This document shows, in pieces, positions 16,436 to 23,765 of a DNA stretch of 64,000 bases. The notes under the pieces were generated by a model. The model saw only the letters and a list, made by a program, of their open reading frames with translations, was not told the origin of the DNA and ran no database searches. The position numbers and the translations under genes are program-made. Origin of the DNA: Paracoccaceae bacterium (GTDB taxonomy: Bacteria; Pseudomonadota; Alphaproteobacteria; Rhodobacterales; Rhodobacteraceae); the NCBI GenBank assembly GCA_020637675.1, contig JACKKD010000003.1:682001-746000 (forward strand). Reading direction: 5' to 3'. Position 1 is the first letter of the stretch; each line of letters opens with the position of its first letter.

Positions 16436-18147
16436 TCATGCGCGACCGGGCGGCAACCCTCATGGTCAGAAGCCTGCTCGGCAGGGGGGCGGAGTTCTGG
16501 CTGGCGCCGGTCATGGCGCGGGCCCTGCCGGGGATCGGCCTCGTGCTGACAACTTCGCTCCTCGCGGCCCTGCTCGGCCTCGTGCCGCCCTGGCTGACGA
16601 AGCTCCTGATCGACCGGGGCCTGATCGCGCAGGACTGGGACGCGGCCCGGTACTACGTGGCGCTGGTCTTTCTGGCGGGCCTGGTGATCCTTGCCGCATC
16701 GGTTGGCAACAACCTTCTGCATCTGCATTTCTCGGCGCGGATGCTGACCGATCTGCGCGCCCGTATGCTGGATGCAGCCCTGCACCGCCGGGTGGACCGT
16801 CCAGCCCTGACGGTGGGCGAGGCGCTGTCGCGCATCGACGGCGACACGGCGGAAATCCAGCGCTTCGCCTTCGACACGATGCTGGCGATGGCGTCGTCGG
16901 TCTTCCGCCTCGCCGGCGGCACTGTCATGCTCTTCGTGCTGGACTGGCGGCTCGCGCTCATCCCGGTGGCGGCGGCGCCGGTCAACCTCACCTTCCTCGC
17001 CTGGGCGCGGCCGCGCAGCCGGCTGCGGGCCGACGACCTGCGCGCCTCGCGCGGGGACATTGCCGCCCACCTGGTCGAAGGCTTCGCCGGGCTGCCCACG
17101 CTCAGGACGCTGGCCGCGCAGGGCCTCAGGGTGCGGGATTTTTCGCCTCTGCAGACGCGGCAGGTGCATCTGCTGATGCGGCAGCGGAGCTGGGCGGAGT
17201 TCGTGGGCTTCGTCCCGCAGATCACCGGCGCGCTCGTGCGGGCCGCGATCCTTCTCGGCGGCGGTTGGCTGATCATCCGGGGGGAATGGCAGATCGGTTC
17301 GCTGATCGCCTTTCTCAGCTATGTCGGCATGATGGTCGCGCCGTTGCAGAACCTGCTCGGGCTCTACCATGCGCAGGCGGTGGCGCAGGTGGCGCTGGCC
17401 CGGCTGAACGACCTGGCCGATCCCGCCGCCGACGAACGCGGCGGCCGCGCGCCGGCCGCCGGTCCCGGGGCGCTGCGGCTGGTGAATGCGCGCGGCCTTG
17501 CGGCGCAGCACGCGCCGGTCGATCTGGCGGTCGCAGCCGGCAGCCTCGTGCTCATCGACGGGCCATCAGGCGCCGGCAAGTCCACGCTGGCCGCGCTTCT
17601 GGCACGGATGGCGCCACCGGCGCCGGGAACCCAGGTCTTTCTCGACGGCGAGAATGTCGCGGGGCTCGATCCCGCCGCGCTCCGCCGCGCGGTGGCCATC
17701 GTGCCGCAGGCGGTCGCGCTCTTCCGGGGCACGGTGTCCCAGAACCTGCGCCTCGCCGACCCCGAGGCGACCGGCGACCGCATCCGGGACGCCCTAGCGC
17801 TCGTTTCGGCCCCGGTCGATCCCGAGGACGCGATCGAGGAGGCCGGGCGCAACCTGTCGGGCGGAGAGCGCCAGCGCCTCGCGCTGGCCCGTGCGCTGTT
17901 GTTGCCGTTCCGGGTTCTGGTGCTCGATGAATGTCTGTCGGAGGTGGACGGACCCACTGCCCGCGGCATCCTGGCGGCGATCCGGGGTCGATTTCCGAAG
18001 CGGACGATCATCGTCATCGCCCACGCAGGCCCGGCGCGCGACCTGCCCTTCGATCATGTCCTGCCGCTGGCGCCCGGCAGTCCCTTGCGCAGCGCGCCCG
18101 GCGGGACGCCGCGCCAGCGCGAGAACGCGCGGGAAAACGCCGTATGA
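16432..18147 (+). CDS. qhpF: ABC exporter QhpF for the modified gamma subunit
   Basis: 571 residues in the half-transporter layout: six membrane helices in roughly residues 30-320, then a nucleotide-binding domain with Walker A GPSGAGKST (377-385), signature NLSGGERQRLALARALL and Walker B VLVLDECLSEVDG. QhpF is needed for moving the crosslinked gamma subunit to the periplasm. The start is the ATG at 16432 overlapping the qhpE stop; the open frame extends far upstream but only as qhpE antisense-like composition. The 3' end overlaps the 3' end of the convergent qhpR gene by 94 bp. Confidence 0.92.
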   Translation: MIMRDRAATLMVRSLLGRGAEFWLAPVMARALPGIGLVLTTSLLAALLGLVPPWLTKLLIDRGLIAQDWDAARYYVALVFLAGLVILAASVGNNLLHLHFSARMLTDLRARMLDAALHRRVDRPALTVGEALSRIDGDTAEIQRFAFDTMLAMASSVFRLAGGTVMLFVLDWRLALIPVAAAPVNLTFLAWARPRSRLRADDLRASRGDIAAHLVEGFAGLPTLRTLAAQGLRVRDFSPLQTRQVHLLMRQRSWAEFVGFVPQITGALVRAAILLGGGWLIIRGEWQIGSLIAFLSYVGMMVAPLQNLLGLYHAQAVAQVALARLNDLADPAADERGGRAPAAGPGALRLVNARGLAAQHAPVDLAVAAGSLVLIDGPSGAGKSTLAALLARMAPPAPGTQVFLDGENVAGLDPAALRRAVAIVPQAVALFRGTVSQNLRLADPEATGDRIRDALALVSAPVDPEDAIEEAGRNLSGGERQRLALARALLLPFRVLVLDECLSEVDGPTARGILAAIRGRFPKRTIIVIAHAGPARDLPFDHVLPLAPGSPLRSAPGGTPRQRENARENAV

Positions 18148-19046
18148 TCCGAATAGCCCAATCGCATCGCGATCTCGACGATGGGCATATCCGTCCGGGT
18201 CAGCAGCGCCTCCCCGATGCTGCACCGGCAGGTCTCGCCCAGTTCGTGAAACGAGGTTCCCTCGGCCTCGAGCCTGCGGCGCAGCGTCCGGCGCGACATT
18301 GCCAGATCGCGGGCGATCGAATCCTGGTCCGCCGCGCCCTGTCCCGTCCGGTCCAGCAAGAGGTCGCGGACGCGGTCGGACACCGGCTGCTGAGCCCGCA
18401 ACGTGGTCAGATGGCGCTTGAGCACCTGCAGGCAGTCGTGGAAGTCGCCGCCGGCCCCGGGGGCGGCGGCGGGAAGGGCGGCGTCGAGGAGGCGCGCCGG
18501 GAACGTCAGGCAGTTGTCGTCTCCGTGGCGGACCGGGCGCCGCAGGCGCGTCTCGATGCCGCGGCTCGATCCTGTTTCCGGACCCTCGAACTGCACGGTG
18601 ATCGCCCGCCCGGCGTCGGGGGCATACCGCCTGACGGTGCTTGCGACGATCCCAAGCGTCAGTTCGGCATCCGCGCGCCGCGGCCAGATGTTCTCGTCGA
18701 GGATGCGGTAGCGCAGATGGACATGATCCTCGTCCTGCTCCAGGCGGATCGAGGTGGCGGACTGCACCGTCCCGAAATAGGTCACGAAGCAGCGCAGCGC
18801 CGTCCCCAGCGTCGGCGCGACGGCCATCGCGGCGCCGATGGTTCCCAGATGCAGGAGGCTGAGCGACTCGCCCGCGCGCCAGACGGCCGCGCCGTCGCCC
18901 GCGGCAAAGGCCGCGAGCCGTTCGAGGCTGGCGACGAACGAGCGCAGCGGCAACGTCCCGTAGTCTTTGCTCTCGCCACTCGGCGCCCCGAGAACTGCCA
19001 GTTCAACGGCGGCCAAGGGCCCCGAGATGATCCAAGGACCGCGCAT
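18054..19046 (-). CDS. qhpR: AraC-family activator QhpR
   Basis: About 330 residues. The N-terminal 200 or so form an Arabinose_bd/OruR-type ligand domain, and the C-terminus carries two helix-turn-helix motifs (ARDLAMSRRTLRRRLEAEG and IAMRLGYSDHTAFSRAFSRW). QhpR is the known amine-responsive activator of the qhp genes. I prefer ATG 19046, which has GGGGGAG 10 bp upstream, over the longer start at 19106. With that start, a box resembling the qhpG/qhpA inverted repeat lies about 40 bp upstream. The 3' end overlaps qhpF tail to tail, so read-through from one gene makes antisense RNA to the other. Confidence 0.88.
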   Translation of the reverse strand: MRGPWIISGPLAAVELAVLGAPSGESKDYGTLPLRSFVASLERLAAFAAGDGAAVWRAGESLSLLHLGTIGAAMAVAPTLGTALRCFVTYFGTVQSATSIRLEQDEDHVHLRYRILDENIWPRRADAELTLGIVASTVRRYAPDAGRAITVQFEGPETGSSRGIETRLRRPVRHGDDNCLTFPARLLDAALPAAAPGAGGDFHDCLQVLKRHLTTLRAQQPVSDRVRDLLLDRTGQGAADQDSIARDLAMSRRTLRRRLEAEGTSFHELGETCRCSIGEALLTRTDMPIVEIAMRLGYSDHTAFSRAFSRWRGVPPGALRKGLPGASGRT

Positions 19047-19080
19047 GTCAGAACTCCCCCGGTAGAAGGCTACGTCCGCG

Positions 19081-19099
19081 TTTGTCGAGATGTCAATCT
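19081..19099. promoter_or_regulatory. Possible QhpR box upstream of qhpR and the cytochrome b561 gene
   Basis: TTTGTCGAGATGTCAATCT resembles the right arm and flank of the qhpG/qhpA repeat (TTTGTCCGGAAATGTCAACT), sharing TTTGTC and ATGTCAA. It lies in the divergent gap between qhpR and the b561-like gene. Autoregulation is an inference from this likeness. Confidence 0.4.
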
Positions 19100-19138
19100 G
19101 CCGCAACGTGCAGGGTTGGCGGCAGCCGGGGGGGGGGC

Positions 19139-19858
19139 GTGACCGGGGCGGGCGGAATCTCGCGGCCCGAGGATGTGGGCAAGCATGCGCGGCGCCCGGC
19201 GCAGGTGCCGTCGATCGGGGGCGGCCTGTCGCGCAGCCGCTACATCTTCATCGCCCGCGTCCTGCACTGGGTTCTTTCGATCGGGATGATCGCCGAGATC
19301 ATCCTGGGGCTCTACAGCGACGGGCTTCCCTACGGCGCGGGGCAGGCGGCGGCGCGGGTGACCTTCCTCTACTCGATCCACAAGACGGCGGGTGTGGCGC
19401 TGCTGGCCATCGCCATCGCCTTCGCGATCTGGCTGCAGGTGGGACCGAGACGGGCCAGACCCGACGCCCGCATCGCCTGGGATCACGCGCTTGGACGGCT
19501 CGTCTACTGGGGCCTGTTCGTGGGCATGCTGGCGATCCCGATTACCGGCCCGATCCTGCACGGGAACGGCCCCAGCTGGGGATACGCGCCGATCCTGTGG
19601 CCGTGGCGCGACCGGATCCCGGGTGTGCCCGATGCCTTCGCCTCCGACAGGCTGGTCAGCGCGTTCCACGTCCAGTCGTGGTGGCTGTTCGCCGGGCTGA
19701 GCATCGTTCACGTGGTTCTCTGGTTCCGGCGCCGCCGCCTCCGCCGGCCCGGCGCCGCGCCGCGCCCCGCTGCCATCACCGTCAGCACGTCCCTGCTGCA
19801 CTTCGCGCCGCTGGGTGGCGTGCTGATGTGGCTGGCTGTCGTGGCGCTCGTCGCCTGA
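19139..19858 (+). CDS. Cytochrome b561-like membrane protein
   Basis: About 239 residues with four to five hydrophobic helices. His residues in FIARVLHWV, YSIHKTAGVAL and SAFHVQSWWLF sit where cytochrome b561/Ni-hydrogenase b-type proteins place heme ligands. Such proteins pass electrons between periplasmic c-type cytochromes and the membrane quinone pool. Being divergent from qhpR and at the end of the qhp cluster, it may serve amine oxidation, but no such role is established for qhp systems. I chose GTG 19139 behind a run of G; a longer ATG start at 19082 lacks a site. The cysteine-free, arginine-rich N-terminus is atypical. Confidence 0.75.
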   Translation: MTGAGGISRPEDVGKHARRPAQVPSIGGGLSRSRYIFIARVLHWVLSIGMIAEIILGLYSDGLPYGAGQAAARVTFLYSIHKTAGVALLAIAIAFAIWLQVGPRRARPDARIAWDHALGRLVYWGLFVGMLAIPITGPILHGNGPSWGYAPILWPWRDRIPGVPDAFASDRLVSAFHVQSWWLFAGLSIVHVVLWFRRRRLRRPGAAPRPAAITVSTSLLHFAPLGGVLMWLAVVALVA

Positions 19859-20032
19859 TCGCGAAGGCGAACCGGCCCGGAGTTCCGCCCGGCCCAGTGA
19901 TGGGAACGGGCAAGATGCCGGGACGGCGTTGGAAGGAGAAGCCGGCGTCAAGGACAGTGTGCTCTGACCCCCGATAACTCCTTCATCCGATTCTAGAGTC
20001 CGGCCCAGAAAGCGGGAAGCAGGTCAGCGCAC

Positions 20033-20242
20033 CACATCGAATTCCCCGACTACACCGATGCCGAACTCGGGAAGATCGCCGGGACGATGCTTGCGGGCCA
20101 GAACTGCAAGCTCGACGCAGGCGGCCGGAAGGCGCTGGAGGACCACATCGCTCCCCGTCGCAAGCAGCCGCACTTCGCCAGTGCCCGCTCGATCCGCAAC
20201 GCGCTTGACCGCGCGGCGGAAGCCGCCCGACCGGCTGCATGA
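20033..20242 (+). pseudogene. C-terminal remnant of a CbbX-type AAA protein
   Basis: The frame reads HHIEFPDYTDAELGKIAGTM, then PRRKQPHFASARSIRNALDR and stops with TGA at 20240-20242. This is the end of CbbX, the AAA+ rubisco activase: HI-x-FPDY at the lid and QPHFANARSIRNALDRAR at the C-terminus are its hallmarks. Nothing upstream in 19859-20030 encodes the ATPase core, so this is a truncated relic of about 70 codons. With the CbbR relic at 2175-2810 it points to a lost Calvin-cycle operon. Confidence 0.75.
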
Positions 20243-20257
20243 GAGATCGTTCGCCTT

Positions 20258-20291
20258 CCGATTGAGAATCGGCACGGTTTTCGGCTATAAT
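20258..20291 (+). promoter_or_regulatory. Sigma70-like promoter with overlapping palindrome, drives the protease/NTPase/nuclease cassette
   Basis: TTGAGA (20262-20267) and TATAAT (20286-20291) are separated by 18 bp. The -10 is a perfect consensus, rare in this G+C-rich window. The -35 lies inside a perfect palindrome, CCGATT-GAG-AATCGG (20258-20272), which could be an operator. The next 45 bp up to the ATG at 20336 are strikingly AT-rich compared with the surroundings. Confidence 0.65.
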
Positions 20292-20335
20292 TTCTTTGTT
20301 TGATTTCGATTGTTCTTTCCTGAGAGGCCATTGCC

Positions 20336-21976
20336 ATGCGCGAGGATTTTCCCGCCCTGCGCGACCTGCCGCGCGAAGAGGGTGACGAACCCGTCGTAAT
20401 CGAGCTTGTGTTTTCCGAGGATTTGTCGCCCGGCGTGGTCGAAGAGCGCGTCCGCGCCGTCGTGCCGGATGCGGCGCTGGATGTGGAGACCGCCTTCGGC
20501 GGCCAGCGGGACCGTTTCCACTTCGTGACTTTCCCCGACATCCGTTCACGCGGGCAGGAGCCGGAAGTCTTCGCCTTCGCGCGGGCGCTGCGGCCGGAGG
20601 TCGGTGCGACCGATGCCAACCCCGTCCTGACCGACAGTCTCTATGGCGCTGTGGCCATCGGTGCCGGTCCCACTGTCGAAAGCGCGATTTTCTCCTGCGA
20701 GACGCCACGGCAGGATTTCATGCCCAAGGGCTGGGTGCATCCGGTGATCAGGACGCCGGTCGCCTGGGGCATTACGCGCGGAAGCGGGGCGACCGTGGCG
20801 GTGATCGACACCGGCTATTCGACGCATCAGGAACTTGCCGGGGTCATCCGGCCGAACGGGCAGCTCAACCTCGTCGAGGGGGGAACGGACGCATCCGACC
20901 GCTTCAGCCAGGGCTTTCTGCGTCATCCGGGGCACGGGACGCTCGTCTGCTCCGTCGTGGCGAGCCGCGGCGATGCCTCGGGCGCGGGCGACGTGACCGG
21001 TCCGGGCGAGATCACCGGAGCCGCGCCCGAGGCGACGATCCTGCCGATCCGGGCGATCAAGTCGGTGATCAGCTTCAGCCAGAAGACCATTCCCGCGGCG
21101 ATTGCGCATGCGGTGACGGAAGGTGCGGATGTAATCGCGATGGCGCTCGGCGGGCCGACACGGGTGAGTTCGACCGAAAAGGCCCTGCGCGACGCCACCC
21201 GCGAGGGGCTGGTGATCTGCTGCGCCGCGGGCAACTGCTGGCCGGCGGTGGTGTTTCCTGCCGCCTATGCTGCGAACGGGCTTTGCACCGCCGTCGCGGC
21301 ACTGACGCGCGACCTCACGCCCTGGGCCAAGACCGGGCGGGGGCCGGAGGTGACCATCGCGGCGCCGGGTGAGAACGTGTGGGGCGCGGCCAAGAACAAG
21401 GCGACCGACCCGGACGACCGAACCAAGGCGGCGCAGGGCACAACGCTCGCCACCTCTCTGACCTCGGGTGTGGCGGCGCTCTGGGTCGCGAAGCACGGCG
21501 GCCGGGCCGCGCTGAAGGCCAAAGCGGTGGCCGCGGGCACAACGGTACAGTCGATGTTCGTCCACTGCCTGACGGCAGGCGTGACGAAGCCGCCGGTCTG
21601 GAACGGCGCCAGCAACCTCGGGGCGGGCGTTCTCGACGCCGCCCGGGCGCTGTCCAACCCCTTGCCGGCGGCGCCGACCGGAACCGAAGCCGCGGCCACG
21701 GGGGCTCTGCCGCCCGCCGGTGTCGCCCCGACGTCGCAGATCCTCGCCATCCACCTCGCGAACCACGCGCCCGAGGCGCTCGACGAATACGGGCCCGACA
21801 TGGCGGACTATGCGGCAGAGCTTCTGTGGCTGAGCTACCGGGGCGGCGCGAAGGCGCGGGCCGCGCGCGAAGGCGGGGCAGAGGCCGCCGCGCTTCAGCC
21901 CGACCGGCCGAGCGCGGAACTGGCGGCGGCGCTCGCCGTCCGGCCGAAGCTCCGCGCCGCGCTCGCCGCCGAATAG
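20336..21976 (+). CDS. S8 (subtilisin-fold) protein with Thr at the nucleophile position
   Basis: 546 residues, no signal peptide. The S8 core spans about 140-430: Asp158 in VAVIDTGYS, His200 in HPGHGTLVC and the oxyanion Asn300 in CAAGN. In the usual GTS-x-A motif, however, the sequence is GTTLATSLTSGVAALW, putting Thr370 where the catalytic serine belongs. Residues 1-140 form an alpha/beta N-terminal domain and 440-546 a helical tail. It is the first gene of a four-gene run (10 bp, then a 4-bp overlap, then 13 bp between genes). It could be an inactive sensor or regulator, or a Thr protease. The start ATG 20336 follows GAGAGG. Confidence 0.85.
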   Translation: MREDFPALRDLPREEGDEPVVIELVFSEDLSPGVVEERVRAVVPDAALDVETAFGGQRDRFHFVTFPDIRSRGQEPEVFAFARALRPEVGATDANPVLTDSLYGAVAIGAGPTVESAIFSCETPRQDFMPKGWVHPVIRTPVAWGITRGSGATVAVIDTGYSTHQELAGVIRPNGQLNLVEGGTDASDRFSQGFLRHPGHGTLVCSVVASRGDASGAGDVTGPGEITGAAPEATILPIRAIKSVISFSQKTIPAAIAHAVTEGADVIAMALGGPTRVSSTEKALRDATREGLVICCAAGNCWPAVVFPAAYAANGLCTAVAALTRDLTPWAKTGRGPEVTIAAPGENVWGAAKNKATDPDDRTKAAQGTTLATSLTSGVAALWVAKHGGRAALKAKAVAAGTTVQSMFVHCLTAGVTKPPVWNGASNLGAGVLDAARALSNPLPAAPTGTEAAATGALPPAGVAPTSQILAIHLANHAPEALDEYGPDMADYAAELLWLSYRGGAKARAAREGGAEAAALQPDRPSAELAAALAVRPKLRAALAAE

Positions 21977-21986
21977 GCGCAAGGCC

Positions 21987-23765
21987 TTGTCCGGGTCACT
22001 CACCGCGAAGGCGCTGGCACCGGTGATCGCCGAGGCGCCGGCGCTCGTGCACGAGGCGCTGCAGACGCTGTACGATCCGCGCGAGGACCCGCTCGACCTC
22101 GACGCGGTTGCCGTGGCGGCGCGGGGGGTCGGCCGGACGACGGCCGCGATGCTGGCGATGATCCTCAACGAAGACGGCCTGTCCGAAGCCTTTGTCGCCT
22201 TCCTCGCCGCTCATGCCCGGCCGCTGGACCGTCCCGCCTTCGCCGCCACGGTCGCCCGGCTGAAGGCCGAATCCGACGCGGCCCTTGGCGGGCTCGTCGG
22301 GATATCCTTCGACGAGGAGAAGCTCGCCGCCTTCGCGCTGAGGTCGCAGAGCTTCCGCTGCCGGATCCGTGTGAACGGCAAGGTCACAGGCAGCGGCGCG
22401 CTGGTCTCGCCGCGACTGGTCCTGACGGCCGAACATGTGATTGCCACCGCAAATGGGATGGTGCCGAAGCTGGAGGTCGAGGGGCCCGACGATCGGCGCT
22501 ATCCGGCGACGGTCGCGCTCGCGGTGCCGCCGCACGAGTCCGAGGTGACGGGCGGCCTGCCGCCGGCCGAGGCCGCCGCGGCGCACAGTGATGTGGCGCT
22601 CCTCCGGCTCGACGTGCCGCTGGGGCGGCGCTACGCACAGGTCGATCTGCCGCCTGCGCCAGTGCCCTGCGCCGGCAAGTCCGCCTTCGTCCTCGTGCAT
22701 TTTCCGGGTGGCAAGGCTTCGGGCATCTCGTTCGGGGAAGTCGACCGGAGCGCTGCCGGCGCCCTGCGGCAGGCGCATACGGCGAAGGCCGCGAACGGGT
22801 CGTCAGGGGGGCCGGGATTCGACGCGGAGTTCCGCTTTCTCGGCCTGCACCAGGGCCGGCTCGGCAAGGTGAAGCGCATCGTGCCCTTCGAGCAGTTCTG
22901 CGCCAATGCGGATTTCCGCGCACGCATCGAAGGCGACCGGCAGATGCGCTACCTCTGGTCGCTGGACGGCTCGCCCGAGGGGCATCTCGTGATCGGACGC
23001 CAGACCTTCTTCGACGCGCTTGCCACGATCGCGGCCGGCGAAGCCCCGGCCCTGCGCGGAATCTGGGTGCGCCGCAAGTCCATCGCCGAGAGTGCGGGCC
23101 TCGCCTTCAGTCACGACCTTCTGAGCGCGTTTCTCGACGCCAGCGCCCACCGGATCGTTCGTTTGCCGACCGCGATCGAAGTGGGTGACGTGGTGGCCCG
23201 GCTGCATGCCGAGGTCTTCGCCGCGCCGCCCCCCGGCGCTGCGCCGGGCGTGCGGCTCGACGAAACGACGCGCGTCGCCCACGACGAGGACCGCGCCCGC
23301 ACGCTGGCCGACGCGATCCAGGCGCAGGCCGTCGCCGAGGGGCGCACCATCTGGATCTTCGTCGAGAATCCGCCGGCGGGTCTGCTGCAGGACGCACAGG
23401 TCCAGTTCGAACACCTCGTGGCCGAACTGCTCGTGCGCCCGTCCGTCCGCCTCGTCCTCGCCGGGTTCGAGACCTGCGTCCTCGCCGAGACGGTCTACGA
23501 GACGGTGGGCGAGGCGCGCACCGGGACGCTGCCGGGGCTTCTCGCCGAGTACATCGGCGAATTCACCGAGGCGGATGTGCGGATGACCGCGGCCGAGATG
23601 GCCCGCGCAATGGGATACGACTGGGGCGCTGCGGTGCTCGCCCGGATCGTTCGGCTGGCGCTGGCGGGCTTGCCGGCCCAAGGCGGGTACTACCCGGTCA
23701 CACACCTGGGATCCGTGGCGGACCGTTTGAGAGCCGAGGCGCGGCGCGAGGAGGGAGGGGGATGA
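21987..23765 (+). CDS. Trypsin-like serine protease with helical N-terminus and unassigned C-terminal domain
   Basis: 592 residues. Residues 1-100 are helical and look like an adaptor (effector-associated-like) domain. A trypsin fold at 120-310 has a full triad: His150 in LTAEHV, Asp202 in SDVALL and Ser273 in GSSGGP. Residues 360-592 contain an alpha/beta stretch with IWIFVENPP, resembling a Walker B strand, but no Walker A, so a degenerate NTPase or inert scaffold is possible. There is no signal peptide, which suggests a cytoplasmic protease. The start is TTG 21987, 10 bp after the previous stop; GTG 22023 is an alternative. The stop overlaps the next gene by 4 bp. Confidence 0.85.
   Translation: MSGSLTAKALAPVIAEAPALVHEALQTLYDPREDPLDLDAVAVAARGVGRTTAAMLAMILNEDGLSEAFVAFLAAHARPLDRPAFAATVARLKAESDAALGGLVGISFDEEKLAAFALRSQSFRCRIRVNGKVTGSGALVSPRLVLTAEHVIATANGMVPKLEVEGPDDRRYPATVALAVPPHESEVTGGLPPAEAAAAHSDVALLRLDVPLGRRYAQVDLPPAPVPCAGKSAFVLVHFPGGKASGISFGEVDRSAAGALRQAHTAKAANGSSGGPGFDAEFRFLGLHQGRLGKVKRIVPFEQFCANADFRARIEGDRQMRYLWSLDGSPEGHLVIGRQTFFDALATIAAGEAPALRGIWVRRKSIAESAGLAFSHDLLSAFLDASAHRIVRLPTAIEVGDVVARLHAEVFAAPPPGAAPGVRLDETTRVAHDEDRARTLADAIQAQAVAEGRTIWIFVENPPAGLLQDAQVQFEHLVAELLVRPSVRLVLAGFETCVLAETVYETVGEARTGTLPGLLAEYIGEFTEADVRMTAAEMARAMGYDWGAAVLARIVRLALAGLPAQGGYYPVTHLGSVADRLRAEARREEGGG

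Noticed and set aside
19129..19138. Run of ten G as an assembly problem or phase-variation tract
   Set aside because: It lies just before the chosen GTG start of the b561-like gene, so slippage would not alter the protein. Phase variation cannot be supported from one sequence.
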